Part shown: piece after piece, positions 1 through 7,883 of the stretch
Position numbering within the stretch: position 1 is the stretch's first letter
Layout of the letters: each line of letters starts with the position of its first letter
NCBI GenBank assembly: GCA_003105225.1
Contig: PQAK01000184.1
Span: 1 to 10,259 of the forward strand
Direction of reading: 5' to 3'
From: Deltaproteobacteria bacterium
GTDB taxonomy: Bacteria; Desulfobacterota; Deferrimicrobia; Deferrimicrobiales; Deferrimicrobiaceae
Length of the DNA stretch: 10,259 bases
The notes under the pieces: generated by a model
Seen by the model: the letters and a program-made list of their open reading frames with translations, nothing else
Told to the model about the DNA's origin: nothing
Databases searched by the model: none
Made by a program: the position numbers and the translations under genes

Positions 1-1083
1 CTGTGCCGGACCGAGCACATGTTCTTCGCCGAGGACCGGATCCCGCTCATGCAGGAGATGATCCTCGCGCGGACGCTGGCCGACCGCGAGGCGGCCCTCG
101 AGAAGCTGCTGCCGATGCAGCGCGAGGACTTCAAGGGGCTCTACCGGGAGATGAAGGGATACCCGGTCACCATCCGGCTGCTGGATCCGCCCCTCCACGA
201 GTTCCTCCCCAAGCGGGAGGAGCTGATGGTCGAGGTGACCAAGATCGAGCTGCTCCAGGCGGACCGCTCGATCGTCGAGGAGAAGCGCAGGCTGCTCGAG
301 AGGGTGGAGGAGCTCCACGAGTTCAACCCGATGCTGGGGTTGCGGGGGTGCCGCCTGGGCATCCTGTACCCGGAGGTCAGCCGCATGCAGGCGCGCGCCG
401 TCTTCGAGGCGGCCTGCGAGGTCATCAACGAGGGGATCCGGGTGCAGCCGGAGGTGATGATCCCCCTGGTCAGCATGGTGCAGGAGATGAAGGCGCAGAA
501 GGAGCTGATCGTCGCGGTCGCCGAACAGACGATGAAGCGCTACAAGAAGAAGTTCCCCTACACGGTGGGGACCATGATCGAGCTCCCGCGCGCGGCGGTG
601 ACCGCCGACGAGATCGCCCGCGAGGCGGAGTTCTTCTCCTTCGGGACGAACGACCTGACGCAGACGACCTTCGGGTTCTCCAGGGACGATTCGGGCAAGT
701 TCATCCAGCACTACATGAACCGGTCGGAGCTGTGCCCCCAGTGCGGCACGAAGCTGGAGAAGGACCTCTCCTGCGCCTCGTGCAAGGTGACCTACACGAA
801 ACGGCCCGAGAACATCCTCGAGGCGGACGTCTTCGCGTCGCTCGACCAGACGGGGGTCGGGCAGCTGGTCGAGATGGGCGTCCGGAAGGGGCGCTCCACC
901 CGGCCCAACCTGAAGGTGGGCATCTGCGGGGAGCACGGGGGCGATCCCCGGTCGGTCGAGTTCTGCCACCGCGTCGGGCTGGATTACGTCTCCTGCTCGC
1001 CGTACCGGGTCCCGATCGCCAGGCTGGCGGCCGCGCAGGCGGTCCTCAAGGAGCGCGCCGCGGCGAAGCCGACGAAAAAATAG
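1..1083 (+). CDS. ppdK: Pyruvate, phosphate dikinase, C-terminal part (5' end outside the window)
   Basis: PPDK interconverts pyruvate, ATP and phosphate with PEP, AMP and pyrophosphate in the cytoplasm. The reading frame is open from base 1 and opens with LCRTEHMFF, the family motif at the start of the PEP/pyruvate-binding TIM barrel, so the ATP-grasp and phospho-histidine domains lie upstream. Visible landmarks (window codons) are FGTNDLTQ with FGFSRDD at about 213-229 and GICGEHGGDP at about 307-316, whose Cys (codon 309) is the catalytic acid/base of the family. SCSPYRVPIARLAAAQ near the end is also typical. Compared with the family pattern I know, a segment of about 29 residues is inserted between FGFSRDD and FASLD. 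It carries four cysteines (codons 245, 248, 258, 261) spaced CX2C-X9-CX2C, like a zinc ribbon. The ATG at 19 lies inside the motif and is not the true start. Identification is very secure; the insert's role is unknown. Confidence 0.97.
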   Translation: MCRTEHMFFAEDRIPLMQEMILARTLADREAALEKLLPMQREDFKGLYREMKGYPVTIRLLDPPLHEFLPKREELMVEVTKIELLQADRSIVEEKRRLLERVEELHEFNPMLGLRGCRLGILYPEVSRMQARAVFEAACEVINEGIRVQPEVMIPLVSMVQEMKAQKELIVAVAEQTMKRYKKKFPYTVGTMIELPRAAVTADEIAREAEFFSFGTNDLTQTTFGFSRDDSGKFIQHYMNRSELCPQCGTKLEKDLSCASCKVTYTKRPENILEADVFASLDQTGVGQLVEMGVRKGRSTRPNLKVGICGEHGGDPRSVEFCHRVGLDYVSCSPYRVPIARLAAAQAVLKERAAAKPTKK

Positions 1084-1101
1084 CAGGTTTCATTCCTGTT
1101 T
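1082..1101 (+). terminator. Weak candidate terminator hairpin after ppdK
   Basis: Directly at the ppdK stop, CAGG (1084-1087) can pair with CCTG (1095-1098), extended by a G-T and an A-T pair, and TTT follows. The stem is short and the T-run is only three bases, so on its own it is a poor intrinsic terminator. The large palindrome immediately downstream, whose outer arm is followed by TTTTT at 1312-1316, may do the terminating instead. Confidence 0.25.
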
Positions 1102-1314
1102 AAAGGGATGCTGCGAAAACATTTCTGTTTGGGGACGTTCTCAAAAACTTTCAGAAGGGGACGTTCTTTAAGTTTTTCCATCTTCACATCTCTGAAAAAC
1201 TTAAAGAACGTCCCTGAAGTTCGCACAAAAGTTTTTGAGAACGTCCCTGCACTTCACATCAAAGTTTTCAGAACGTCCCCCAGGCCGTCTGAAATGTTTT
1301 CGCAGCATCCCTTT
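1102..1314. repeat. Nested palindromic repeat element with five GGGACGTTCT copies
   Basis: Three perfect inverted repeats sit one inside another. The outer arms are 1102-1125 and 1291-1314 (24 bp), the middle arms 1132-1151 and 1228-1247 (20 bp), and the inner arms 1158-1178 and 1194-1214 (21 bp, with a 15-nt loop). The 10-mer GGGACGTTCT occurs at 1132 and 1158, and its complement AGAACGTCCC at 1205, 1238 and 1270, so there are five copies. The fifth copy (about 1261-1280) is an imperfect version of the middle arm and could compete for pairing with 1131-1151. A 9-bp direct repeat, CTTCACATC, occurs at 1182 and 1252. Base composition is AT-richer than the flanking genes. No transposase is encoded. 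The architecture resembles REP/BIME-type or MITE-like non-autonomous elements mobilised by Y1 (IS200/RAYT-type) transposases; that assignment is inference, while the repeats themselves are certain. Confidence 0.85.
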
Positions 1315-1345
1315 TTGCTTTACATTCCCCGAAAAACACAATATA

Positions 1346-1372
1346 TTGCGTTCAATCGGGGGAGTCTATACA
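1346..1372 (+). promoter_or_regulatory. Probable promoter upstream of smc
   Basis: TTGCGT (1346-1351) and TATACA (1367-1372) are separated by 15 bp, with CATTAT (1371-1376) as an alternative -10 at 19-bp spacing. Both spacings are off the 17-bp optimum, so this is a moderate candidate. It lies in the AT-rich stretch between the palindromic element and the smc start at 1424, in the right place to drive smc-ftsY and possibly the transporter gene. Confidence 0.4.
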
Positions 1373-1423
1373 TTATGTTGGTGATTTTATGCGTATTTCC
1401 GGGTTGGGGATGAACAGGGCCCG

Positions 1424-4400
1424 ATGAAGCTTAAGAAACTCGAACTTTTCGGCTTTAAGTCCTTCTACGACAAGACGGTTTTCGATTTTTCCGGCGGAAT
1501 CACCGCGATCGTCGGCCCCAACGGCTGCGGAAAGTCCAACATCGTGGACGCGATCCGCTGGGTGCTGGGGGAGCACGCCCCATCGTATCTTCGCAGCAAG
1601 GCGCTGGAGGATGTCATTTTCGCCGGCTCCGACGCCGCGGGGCCGCTGGGGATGGCCGAGGTCACCCTTACCTTCGATAACGACGACGGAGCCGCCCCTC
1701 CGGGGTATGAGTCCTACCACGAGATCCAGGTGACCCGCAGGACCTTCCGCGACGGGGAGAGCGAGTTCTTCATCAACAAGGTCCCGTGCCGCCTCAAGGA
1801 CATCGCCGAGCTCTTCCTCGACACCGGCGCCGGCGCGCGCGGGTACGCCATCATCGCCCAGGGGAAGATCGCTGACGATCGTCAATGCCCGGCCCGAAGA
1901 AAAGCGGATGATCGTCGAGGAGGCGGCGGGCGTGGCCAAGTTCCGCGTCCGGAAGAAGGAGGCGGAGCGCAAGATGGAGAACACCCGGGCGAACCTCGCG
2001 CGGGTGACGGATATCCTCGACGAGGTGAAGCGCCAGCTGGGGAGCCTCGAGCGCCAGGTGCGCAGGGCGGAAAAGTACAAGGCGCTGAAGGAGGATCTGC
2101 GGCTCCTCGACCTGCGGATCGCCGTCCGGAAGTTCCGCGGCCTGATGCAGGAGCGCGCGAAGACGGGATCGGATCTGGCCGGCCGGGAAGCATCGCTCCT
2201 GGCGCTGCGCGCCGAGCTCTCCCGCCTGGAGGCGGAGATCGAATCGCAGCGGCTGCGGAAGGCCGAAGCCGAAACGGCCCTGGGCTCCCTGCGCGACGCG
2301 GGCGGAAGGCTCAAGGAAGAGGTCGTGCGTCGCGAGGCCGAAGTCGGCGGCAGCACGAGGCAGCTCGAGGAGCTGCGTGCGACGATCGCCGAGGCGGCCG
2401 CCGCGATCGCCGCCTTCGAGAGCGAGGTCGCCGGGATCGAGGTCCGGCTGCGGGAATCCGGAGAGGCGGCGGCCAGGCGGCGGGAGGACGCGGCGGCGGC
2501 GGCCGGGCGGTGCGCCGGGCTGAAACGGGTCGCCGAGGCGGCGCGGGAGGAATACCTCCGCCACAAGGATCTTTCGGACCAGGCGCGGTCCGACCTGATC
2601 GTTCGCGTCAACCTCCATTCCAACGCGCGTTCCAGCGCCGATTCGCACCAGAAGCGGATCGAGGACAAGCAGCGGGAACGGGAGCGCCAGGCCGCGCTTC
2701 TGGCCGAAGCCCGATCCGCCGCGGAGAACGCCGGGAGGGAGGCCGCCGAAGCGCGCCGCACGGAGGAGACGGCGCGGGAGGAACTGTCCTGCGCCGAGCG
2801 CGCTTGGGAAGAAACCGGGGCGCTCCTTGCCGGATCGGTGTCCCGGCTCGAGGCGGCGGCGGGATCCCATCGGAAGGTGGAGGGGCTGCTTCAGGCGGCG
2901 GTCTCCCGGCGGGAGACGTTGTCCCGCCTGTACGAGCGGAAGGACTGGGCCTCTTCGGGGGTCCGCGCCGTCCTGCGCCATTACACCGGCCGGGAAAACG
3001 CCGGCGGGGACGCCGAGGGAGCGGGGATCTACGGCGTCATCGGCGACCTGGTCGAGACGGACGCCCAGTTCGAGAAGGCGGTCGAGGCGGTGCTCGGAGA
3101 GCGGATGCAGTCCATCGTCGTTCGGGATCACAACGAGGGGCTTTCGGCGCTCCGGTACCTGAAAGAGACGCGCGAGGGGAGGGGCTCGTTCGTCCCCGTG
3201 TCCCTTCGCACGCGCCACGATTCCCCCGCCTACGTCGGGGAAGAAGGGGTGATCGCACCGCTGACCGAGATCGTCCGCGTCCCGGAGGAGTGCAGCGATC
3301 TCGCGCAGGGGCTGCTCGGCGGCGCGCTCCTGGTGCGCGACATGGAGTGCGCGATGCGGCTCTGGAACCGCAACGGCGTCTGGAACACCTACGTCACCCT
3401 CGACGGCGACGTGGTGACGGCCGAGGGGGCGCTGATCGGGGGCGCGCAGACGGAGGGAGGTTCGGGGATCCTCGCGGTCAAGCGGGAGATGCGGGACCTG
3501 GAAAAGGAGATCGCGGGCCTCACGGAGGAGATGGCGCGGCTCGAGGCGGAAGAGGAGGCGGTCCGCAGGGACCGGGTGACGCTGGAAGCCCGGAAGGAAG
3601 AGGCGTTCCGACGCCGCGAGGAAGCCGCCGCCGCGCTCGGCGGGTCCGAGAAGCGGCGCGCGCGGCTCGAAGAGGCATTCGCGCAGGTGCGGGACCAGCA
3701 AGACCGCATCGAGCAGGAGCGGGAATACCAGCGGGCCGAGCTCGAGAGGATCCAGGAGGAGTTCCGTACCTCGCAGGAGGCGGCGCAGCTGTCCGAGCAG
3801 GCCAAGGGCGAGGAGGAGGAGAGGGTCCGGCTGCTCCTCGCGGCGCTCGAGGAGAAGCGGATCGCCGGGGAGGATGCCCAGGAGCGGCTCCACGAGGCCG
3901 AGATCGAGCTGACCGAGCTGGCCGGCCGGAACCAGGCCGAGGAGCAATCCCTGGCCGCCCTTGCCGACGCGCTTGCGGCGAAGCGGGAACAGGTCGAGGA
4001 AATGCGGCGGAAAAAGGCGGCGCACGAGGAACGTTGCGAGGTCCTGGCGGCGGCGATCGAGGCGGGGCGGATCGCGGTCGAGGAAGACGCTGCGGCGCTT
4101 TCCCGGCTGCAGGAGCGCATCGACGCCCTGCTGGGGGAAAAGGCCGGCATCGACGCCGCGGTGGATTCGCTCGAGGGAACGGCGAAGGACGAGCGCCGAA
4201 GGGAATCGGAATCCGCGGAACGGATCTCGGACTTAAGGGTCGCCGTCCAACGGGTGGAGAGCGACCTCGCGAACCTCGACTCGCTGACCTACAACCGGTA
4301 CGAGGTGCACCCCGCGGACCTTCCCGCCCTCGAGGAGGAAGGGGATCCCGAGGCGGAAGCCGGGGAGCTTGTCGCCTGGGAGGCCCGCGCCGGGGAGATC

Positions 4401-5015
4401 CGGGACAAGATGGCGGCGATCGGGGATGTGAACCTGGCGGCGCTCGAGGAGCACCGGGAGCTGTCCGAGCGGCATGCCTTCCTCTCTTCCCAGAAGGAGG
4501 ATCTCGAAAAATCCCTGGACGACCTGGCCAAGGCGATCCAGCGGATCAACCGGACCACCCGGGAGCGGTTTTCCGAGACGTTCGACAAGATCAACGAAAA
4601 ACTGGCCGAGGTGTTCCCCAAGCTCTTCCTGGGAGGGCGCGCCTTCCTTACCCTCCTCGAAGAGGACAACCTGCTGGAGACCGGCGTGGAGCTTGTCCTC
4701 CAGCCGCCGGGGAAGAAGCTGCTCCCCCTGAACTCGTTTTCCGGCGGAGAGAAGTCCCTGGCCGCCGCCGCCATGATCCTGTCCATCTTCCTCGTCAAGC
4801 CGTCGCCGTTCTGCCTGCTGGACGAGGCGGACGCGGCCCTGGACGACGCCAACATCGACCGGTTCAACGCCCTGGTGCGGGAGATGTCGACGCGGTACCA
4901 GTTCCTCCTCATCACCCACAACAAGCGGACGATGGAGCTGGCCGACTCGCTGTACGGGATCACGATGGAAAAGCCCGGGATCTCCAAGGTCGTCTCCGTC
5001 AAGTTCAACGCGTGA
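1424..5015 (+). CDS. smc: Chromosome partition protein SMC, interrupted by a single-base frameshift near 1871
   Basis: SMC is the condensin ATPase that compacts and segregates the chromosome with ScpA/ScpB. The ATG at 1424 gives MKLKKLELFGFKSF, the canonical N-terminus, with AGGG at 1416-1419 as a modest Shine-Dalgarno. Residues 31-38 are Walker A (GPNGCGKS). The frame is correct up to GYAIIAQGKI (ends 1870), then continues one base later as LTIVNARPEEKRMIVEEAAG (from 1872). Removing one base gives about 1196 residues, normal for bacterial SMC. In corrected numbering, the N-terminal coiled coil precedes a hinge at about 534-672 (begins GIYGVIGDLVE). The second coiled coil is followed by the ABC signature SFSGGEKS near 1104-1111 and Walker B FCLLDEADAALDD near 1129-1141. 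The rest of the gene is uninterrupted and shows no decay, so a sequencing or assembly error is the likeliest explanation, though a real mutation is not excluded. The stop overlaps ftsY. Confidence 0.95.
1866..1876 (+). other. Site of +1 frameshift in smc
   Basis: Family alignment places one surplus base here. The upstream frame reads ...QGKI and the downstream frame reads LTIVNARPEEK..., matching the QGKV-EEIL-type spacing of other SMCs exactly if one base is dropped (for instance G1871). No long homopolymer or clear slippery heptamer is present; the nearest run is GGGG at 1861-1864. Neither frame meets a stop near the junction. Confidence 0.85.
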
Positions 5016-5938
5016 CGGATCATTCCTCCGATTCTTTTTTCTCCCGACTGAAGGCAGGGCTCGGCAAGACCCGGGAGCTGCTCTTCATGAACGTGGAGGC
5101 GATCGCGCGCGGGATCGGCCCGGTGGACGAGAAGGTCCTGTCCGATCTCGAGGAGGCGCTGATCCTGGCCGACGCGGGGGCGGGGCTCGCCCATGAATAC
5201 GCGGAGCAGCTGCGCGCGAAGTGGCGCCGCGGGGAACTTCCCGACGTCGAAGCCCTGCGGGCGGCGCTCCGGCGCATGATCGCGGAAACGCTCGCGCCGA
5301 GGATGGTGCCGCTTGCCGTTGCGCCGCCGTATCCCTTCGTGGTGCTCGTCGTCGGGGTGAACGGCGTCGGCAAGACGACCACGATCGGGAAGATGGCCCA
5401 TTGGCTGCGGGGGGAAGGCCATCCCGTCCTGCTGGCCGCAGCCGACACCTTCCGCGCGGCGGCCATCGAGCAGTTGAAGGTCTGGGCGGACCGCGCCGGC
5501 GCCGAATTCGTGCGGCACCAGGAGGGCTCCGACGCCTCCGCCGTGGCCTTCGATGCCGTGCGGGCGGCGGCGGCAAGGGGGACGCACGCCGTGCTCATCG
5601 ACACCGCCGGGCGTCTCCACACGAAGGCCCCCTTGATGGAGGAAATGCGGAAAGTCGTCCGCATCGTCGGGAGGGAGATACCGGGGGCCCCCCACGAGGT
5701 GCTGCTCGTGCTCGACGCGACCAACGGGCGCAACGCCATCGCGCAGGCGAAGACGTTCCGGGAATTCACCGGCGTGACGGGCCTCGCGCTCACCAAGCTC
5801 GACGGGACGGCGAAGGGAGGGGTCGTCCTCTCCGTGACGCGGGAGATCGACGCCCCGATCCGGTTCATCGGCGTCGGCGAGTCCGTCGACGACCTGCGCC
5901 CCTTCGACGCCGCGGCGTTCGCCGAGGCGCTTTTCTGA
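5012..5938 (+). CDS. ftsY: Signal recognition particle receptor FtsY
   Basis: FtsY is the SRP receptor GTPase that docks ribosome-nascent chain-Ffh complexes at the inner membrane. The GTG at 5012 starts MTDHSSDSFFSRLKAGLGKT, the standard beginning of the NG core, giving 308 residues with almost no acidic A domain. This compact form is common outside enterobacteria. GTPase motifs are G1 GVNGVGKTTT (115-124), ADTFRAAA, DTAGR (197-201), DATNGRNAIAQAK and TKLDGTAKGG (from 261). The C-terminus, GVGESVDDLRPFD, is diagnostic of FtsY and separates it from Ffh, which has an extra M domain. The start codon overlaps the smc TGA as GTGA, and no good Shine-Dalgarno precedes it, so translation probably depends on re-initiation after smc. 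ftsY shares the reading frame of the first smc segment, so an open frame runs from 1424 to 5938, but the middle of that frame is nonsense. Confidence 0.97.
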   Translation: MTDHSSDSFFSRLKAGLGKTRELLFMNVEAIARGIGPVDEKVLSDLEEALILADAGAGLAHEYAEQLRAKWRRGELPDVEALRAALRRMIAETLAPRMVPLAVAPPYPFVVLVVGVNGVGKTTTIGKMAHWLRGEGHPVLLAAADTFRAAAIEQLKVWADRAGAEFVRHQEGSDASAVAFDAVRAAAARGTHAVLIDTAGRLHTKAPLMEEMRKVVRIVGREIPGAPHEVLLVLDATNGRNAIAQAKTFREFTGVTGLALTKLDGTAKGGVVLSVTREIDAPIRFIGVGESVDDLRPFDAAAFAEALF

Positions 5939-5952
5939 TACTCTCGTAGTTG

Positions 5953-7569
5953 ATGATCGACACCCTCTTCCTCCAGGTGATCGGGGGGGCGTTCCTCCTC
6001 CTGTACGGCGTCCGCATCACCGGGCAGGGGTTCGACCTGGCCTTCAGGGGCCAGATCGCGGAGTGGTGGGCCTCTCCGGGCCGCAGCCGCCTCGGCGGAT
6101 TCGCCGCCGGGGTCGTCGGGACTTCCCTGCTCCAGAGCTCGGGAGCGGTCGTCACCCTGCTCATTTCGTTCGCGCAGATCGCCCCCCTTCCGCTGGCCCA
6201 GTCGCTCTCGATCGTCCTGGGAGCCGATCTCGGGAGCACCTTGACCGTCCAGGTGCTCTCTTTCCGGATCTACCAGTACGCCTTCCCCGTCCTTTCGGCG
6301 GGAATCCTCCTGTACCTCTGGGGGCGGAAGCCCAGGGTCCGCGCGATCGGGCAGGGAGTGGCCGGCTTCGGGTTCCTGCTCCTGGCCCTGCAGTTCCTCT
6401 CGGGAGCGGCGGGGGAGGCCGGGCGGGTGGAGAGCCTCCGCAGCCTCATGGCGGACCTGGGCGGCGCGCCCCTGGTCGCGTTCTTCTGGGGGGTGGCCTT
6501 GAGCGCCCTGTTCCAGAGCGGCACGGCGGTGATGATCCTCCTGATCGCGTTCACCCGGCAGGGGATCCTCCCCGTCCCCGCGGTGCTTCCCCTGGTGCTG
6601 GGGGCCAACGTCGGGGGCTCGTCGGCGGCGTTCATCGCGGCATCCGGACTGGCCGGCGAGGGGAAGCGGGTCGCGTGGGGACACGTGCTGATGAAGACCG
6701 CGGGGGCGTTCCTGTTCCTGCCGTTCTTCCCGCGGCTCCAGGACCTTCTCGCTTCCCTTGCGCCGGATCCTTCGCGCATCGTCGCAAACGCCCACACGCT
6801 GTTCAACCTGACGCTGTCGGCGCTGTTCTTTCCGCTGGCGCCGCGGGTGGCCTCGATGCTGGAGGGGGCCTTCCCCGAGAAAAAGGAACATGCGTCCAGG
6901 GGCAAGCCGGTGTACCTGGACCGGGAGCATCTTCCGGTCGCCGGGGCGGCCCTCGGACAGGTCGCACGGGAGATCGTCCGGATGGCGGACATGATCCAGG
7001 AGATGCTGGGGGTCGCCCTGCAGGCGATCCGCACGGTCAGCGAGGAGCAGGCCGACCGGATCCGCCGGATGGACGACGACGTCGACCAGCTGAACCGGGA
7101 GATCAAGGTGTTCCTGTCGGCGCTGGGCGAGGGATCGCTCGATTCGGTGCAGACGAACCGCGCCGTGGCCTACATCGCGATCGTTTCCGACCTGGAGAAC
7201 ATCGGGGACTTCATCGACAAGTCGCTCGGGGACCACGTGCGGCAGCTGGCGGAGAGGAAACAGCGGTTCTCCGAGGAAGGGACGGGCGAGCTCGAATCCT
7301 TCCTCCGGGAGGTGGAGGAGATGTACCGCGAGGCGGTATCGGCCTTCGTGACGCGCGACGCGAAGGCGGCGGAAATCGTCATCGCAAGGAAAAAATCGGC
7401 CGGCCAGAGGGAGCGGGACCTGCGCCTGGCCCATATCCACCGGTTGCGGAAAGGGATGCCGGAATCCCTGGAAACGAGCGCGGCCCATCTCGATATCCTG
7501 TCCGCTGGAAAAGGGATCTCCTCCCGCTGCGCGGCGATCGCCTACAGCGTCCTGGAGATGGGGAAATAA
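5953..7569 (+). CDS. Na+/Pi cotransporter family protein with C-terminal PhoU domain
   Basis: This is a membrane protein of the NptA/YjbB (PF02690) family, predicted to move phosphate with sodium. The ATG at 5953 gives MIDTLFLQVIGGAFLLLYGV (538 residues); a TTG at 5950 is also possible, and neither has a clear Shine-Dalgarno. The N-terminal 300 or so residues hold two inverted Na/Pi repeats with several hydrophobic helices. The signature glutamine motifs are LLQSSGA (Q61-S62-S63) in repeat one and LFQSGTA (Q188-S189-G190) in repeat two. VLGADLGST and VLGANVGGS are the paired GAN/GAD motifs. From about residue 330 a helical PhoU-like domain follows, with DDDVDQLNREIK and IVSDLENIGDFID typical of it. 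In this family PhoU domains are thought to regulate transport. It begins 14 nt after ftsY, so co-transcription with smc-ftsY is likely. Substrate specificity is inferred from the family only. Confidence 0.93.
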   Translation: MIDTLFLQVIGGAFLLLYGVRITGQGFDLAFRGQIAEWWASPGRSRLGGFAAGVVGTSLLQSSGAVVTLLISFAQIAPLPLAQSLSIVLGADLGSTLTVQVLSFRIYQYAFPVLSAGILLYLWGRKPRVRAIGQGVAGFGFLLLALQFLSGAAGEAGRVESLRSLMADLGGAPLVAFFWGVALSALFQSGTAVMILLIAFTRQGILPVPAVLPLVLGANVGGSSAAFIAASGLAGEGKRVAWGHVLMKTAGAFLFLPFFPRLQDLLASLAPDPSRIVANAHTLFNLTLSALFFPLAPRVASMLEGAFPEKKEHASRGKPVYLDREHLPVAGAALGQVAREIVRMADMIQEMLGVALQAIRTVSEEQADRIRRMDDDVDQLNREIKVFLSALGEGSLDSVQTNRAVAYIAIVSDLENIGDFIDKSLGDHVRQLAERKQRFSEEGTGELESFLREVEEMYREAVSAFVTRDAKAAEIVIARKKSAGQRERDLRLAHIHRLRKGMPESLETSAAHLDILSAGKGISSRCAAIAYSVLEMGK

Positions 7570-7588
7570 GAGGGGCGTCCTTTCCGCG

Positions 7589-7617
7589 TTGATTCAAGCC
7601 GGTCTCCCTGATATCCT
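7589..7617 (+). promoter_or_regulatory. Sigma-70-type promoter upstream of zapB
   Basis: TTGATT (7589-7594), a 17-bp spacer and TATCCT (7612-7617) make a well-spaced housekeeping promoter in the 89-nt gap after the transporter gene. The predicted start is near 7624, leaving a leader of about 35 nt that includes the Shine-Dalgarno GGGGAG at 7643-7648. It would initiate the zapB-zapA unit and may read into 6S RNA. Confidence 0.6.
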
Positions 7618-7658
7618 GAACCGACTCATTTCATCCATCCCTGGGGAGAACCGCAACG

Positions 7659-7883
7659 ATGGCGGAAGAACCGTTTGTCCTGATCGAGAAAAGGATCAAC
7701 GACCTGGTGGCGATGGTTTCCACGCTCAAGAAGGAGAATGCGGCGGTCGCGGCGCAGCTGGAGCAGAAAAGCGGAGAGGCCAGGGATCTGGCGCGAAAGG
7801 TCGCGGAGCTGACCCAGGAGCGGAACGAGATCCGCACCCGGGTGGAGAAGATCCTCTCGCGCCTCGAAACCATTGAGTTGTAA
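7659..7883 (+). CDS. zapB: ZapB-like small coiled-coil cell division protein
   Basis: This 74-residue protein is almost entirely coiled coil. After a short lead (MAEEPFVLIEKRINDLVAMV) come heptads rich in Leu, Glu, Lys and Gln, with no membrane segment or cysteines. ZapB proteins (E. coli ZapB is about 80 residues) form cytoplasmic filaments that bind ZapA and stabilise the Z ring, linking it to the chromosome terminus. The assignment rests on size, composition and its place directly before zapA, because coiled coils have little specific sequence signature; an uncharacterised coiled-coil partner of ZapA is the alternative. The ATG at 7659 has GGGGAG ten bases upstream. Its last codons and stop overlap a second promoter facing zapA. 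Confidence 0.75.
   Translation: MAEEPFVLIEKRINDLVAMVSTLKKENAAVAAQLEQKSGEARDLARKVAELTQERNEIRTRVEKILSRLETIEL

Noticed and set aside
19..1083. ATG at 19 as a true start of a short PEP-utilising protein
   Set aside because: The codons before it encode LCRTEH, part of the conserved LCRTEHMFF motif, so the gene continues upstream of the window.
1102..1314. CRISPR array
   Set aside because: The repeated units alternate orientation, spacers are unequal and few, and there are no cas genes; it is a palindromic element.
1108..1413. 101-codon + strand ORF across the intergenic palindrome
   Set aside because: It is made of translated repeat arms, has no Shine-Dalgarno and resembles no protein family; the frame is open by chance.
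1861..1880. Programmed +1 frameshift in smc
   Set aside because: There is no slippery codon, stop or stimulatory structure of a known type at the junction, and SMC is not known to use one; an error or mutation is simpler.
1373..2761. Long minus-strand ORF antisense to smc
   Set aside because: Arg/Ser/Ala-rich composition typical of antisense frames in GC-rich genes; the + strand encodes recognisable SMC.
5020..7488. 822-codon minus-strand ORF antisense to ftsY and the transporter gene
   Set aside because: It spans two well-identified + strand genes and is low-complexity; a codon-bias shadow.
6063..7592. 509-codon + strand ORF in another frame of the transporter gene
   Set aside because: Gly/Arg/Pro-rich out-of-frame translation; the overlapping frame has clear Na/Pi and PhoU motifs.
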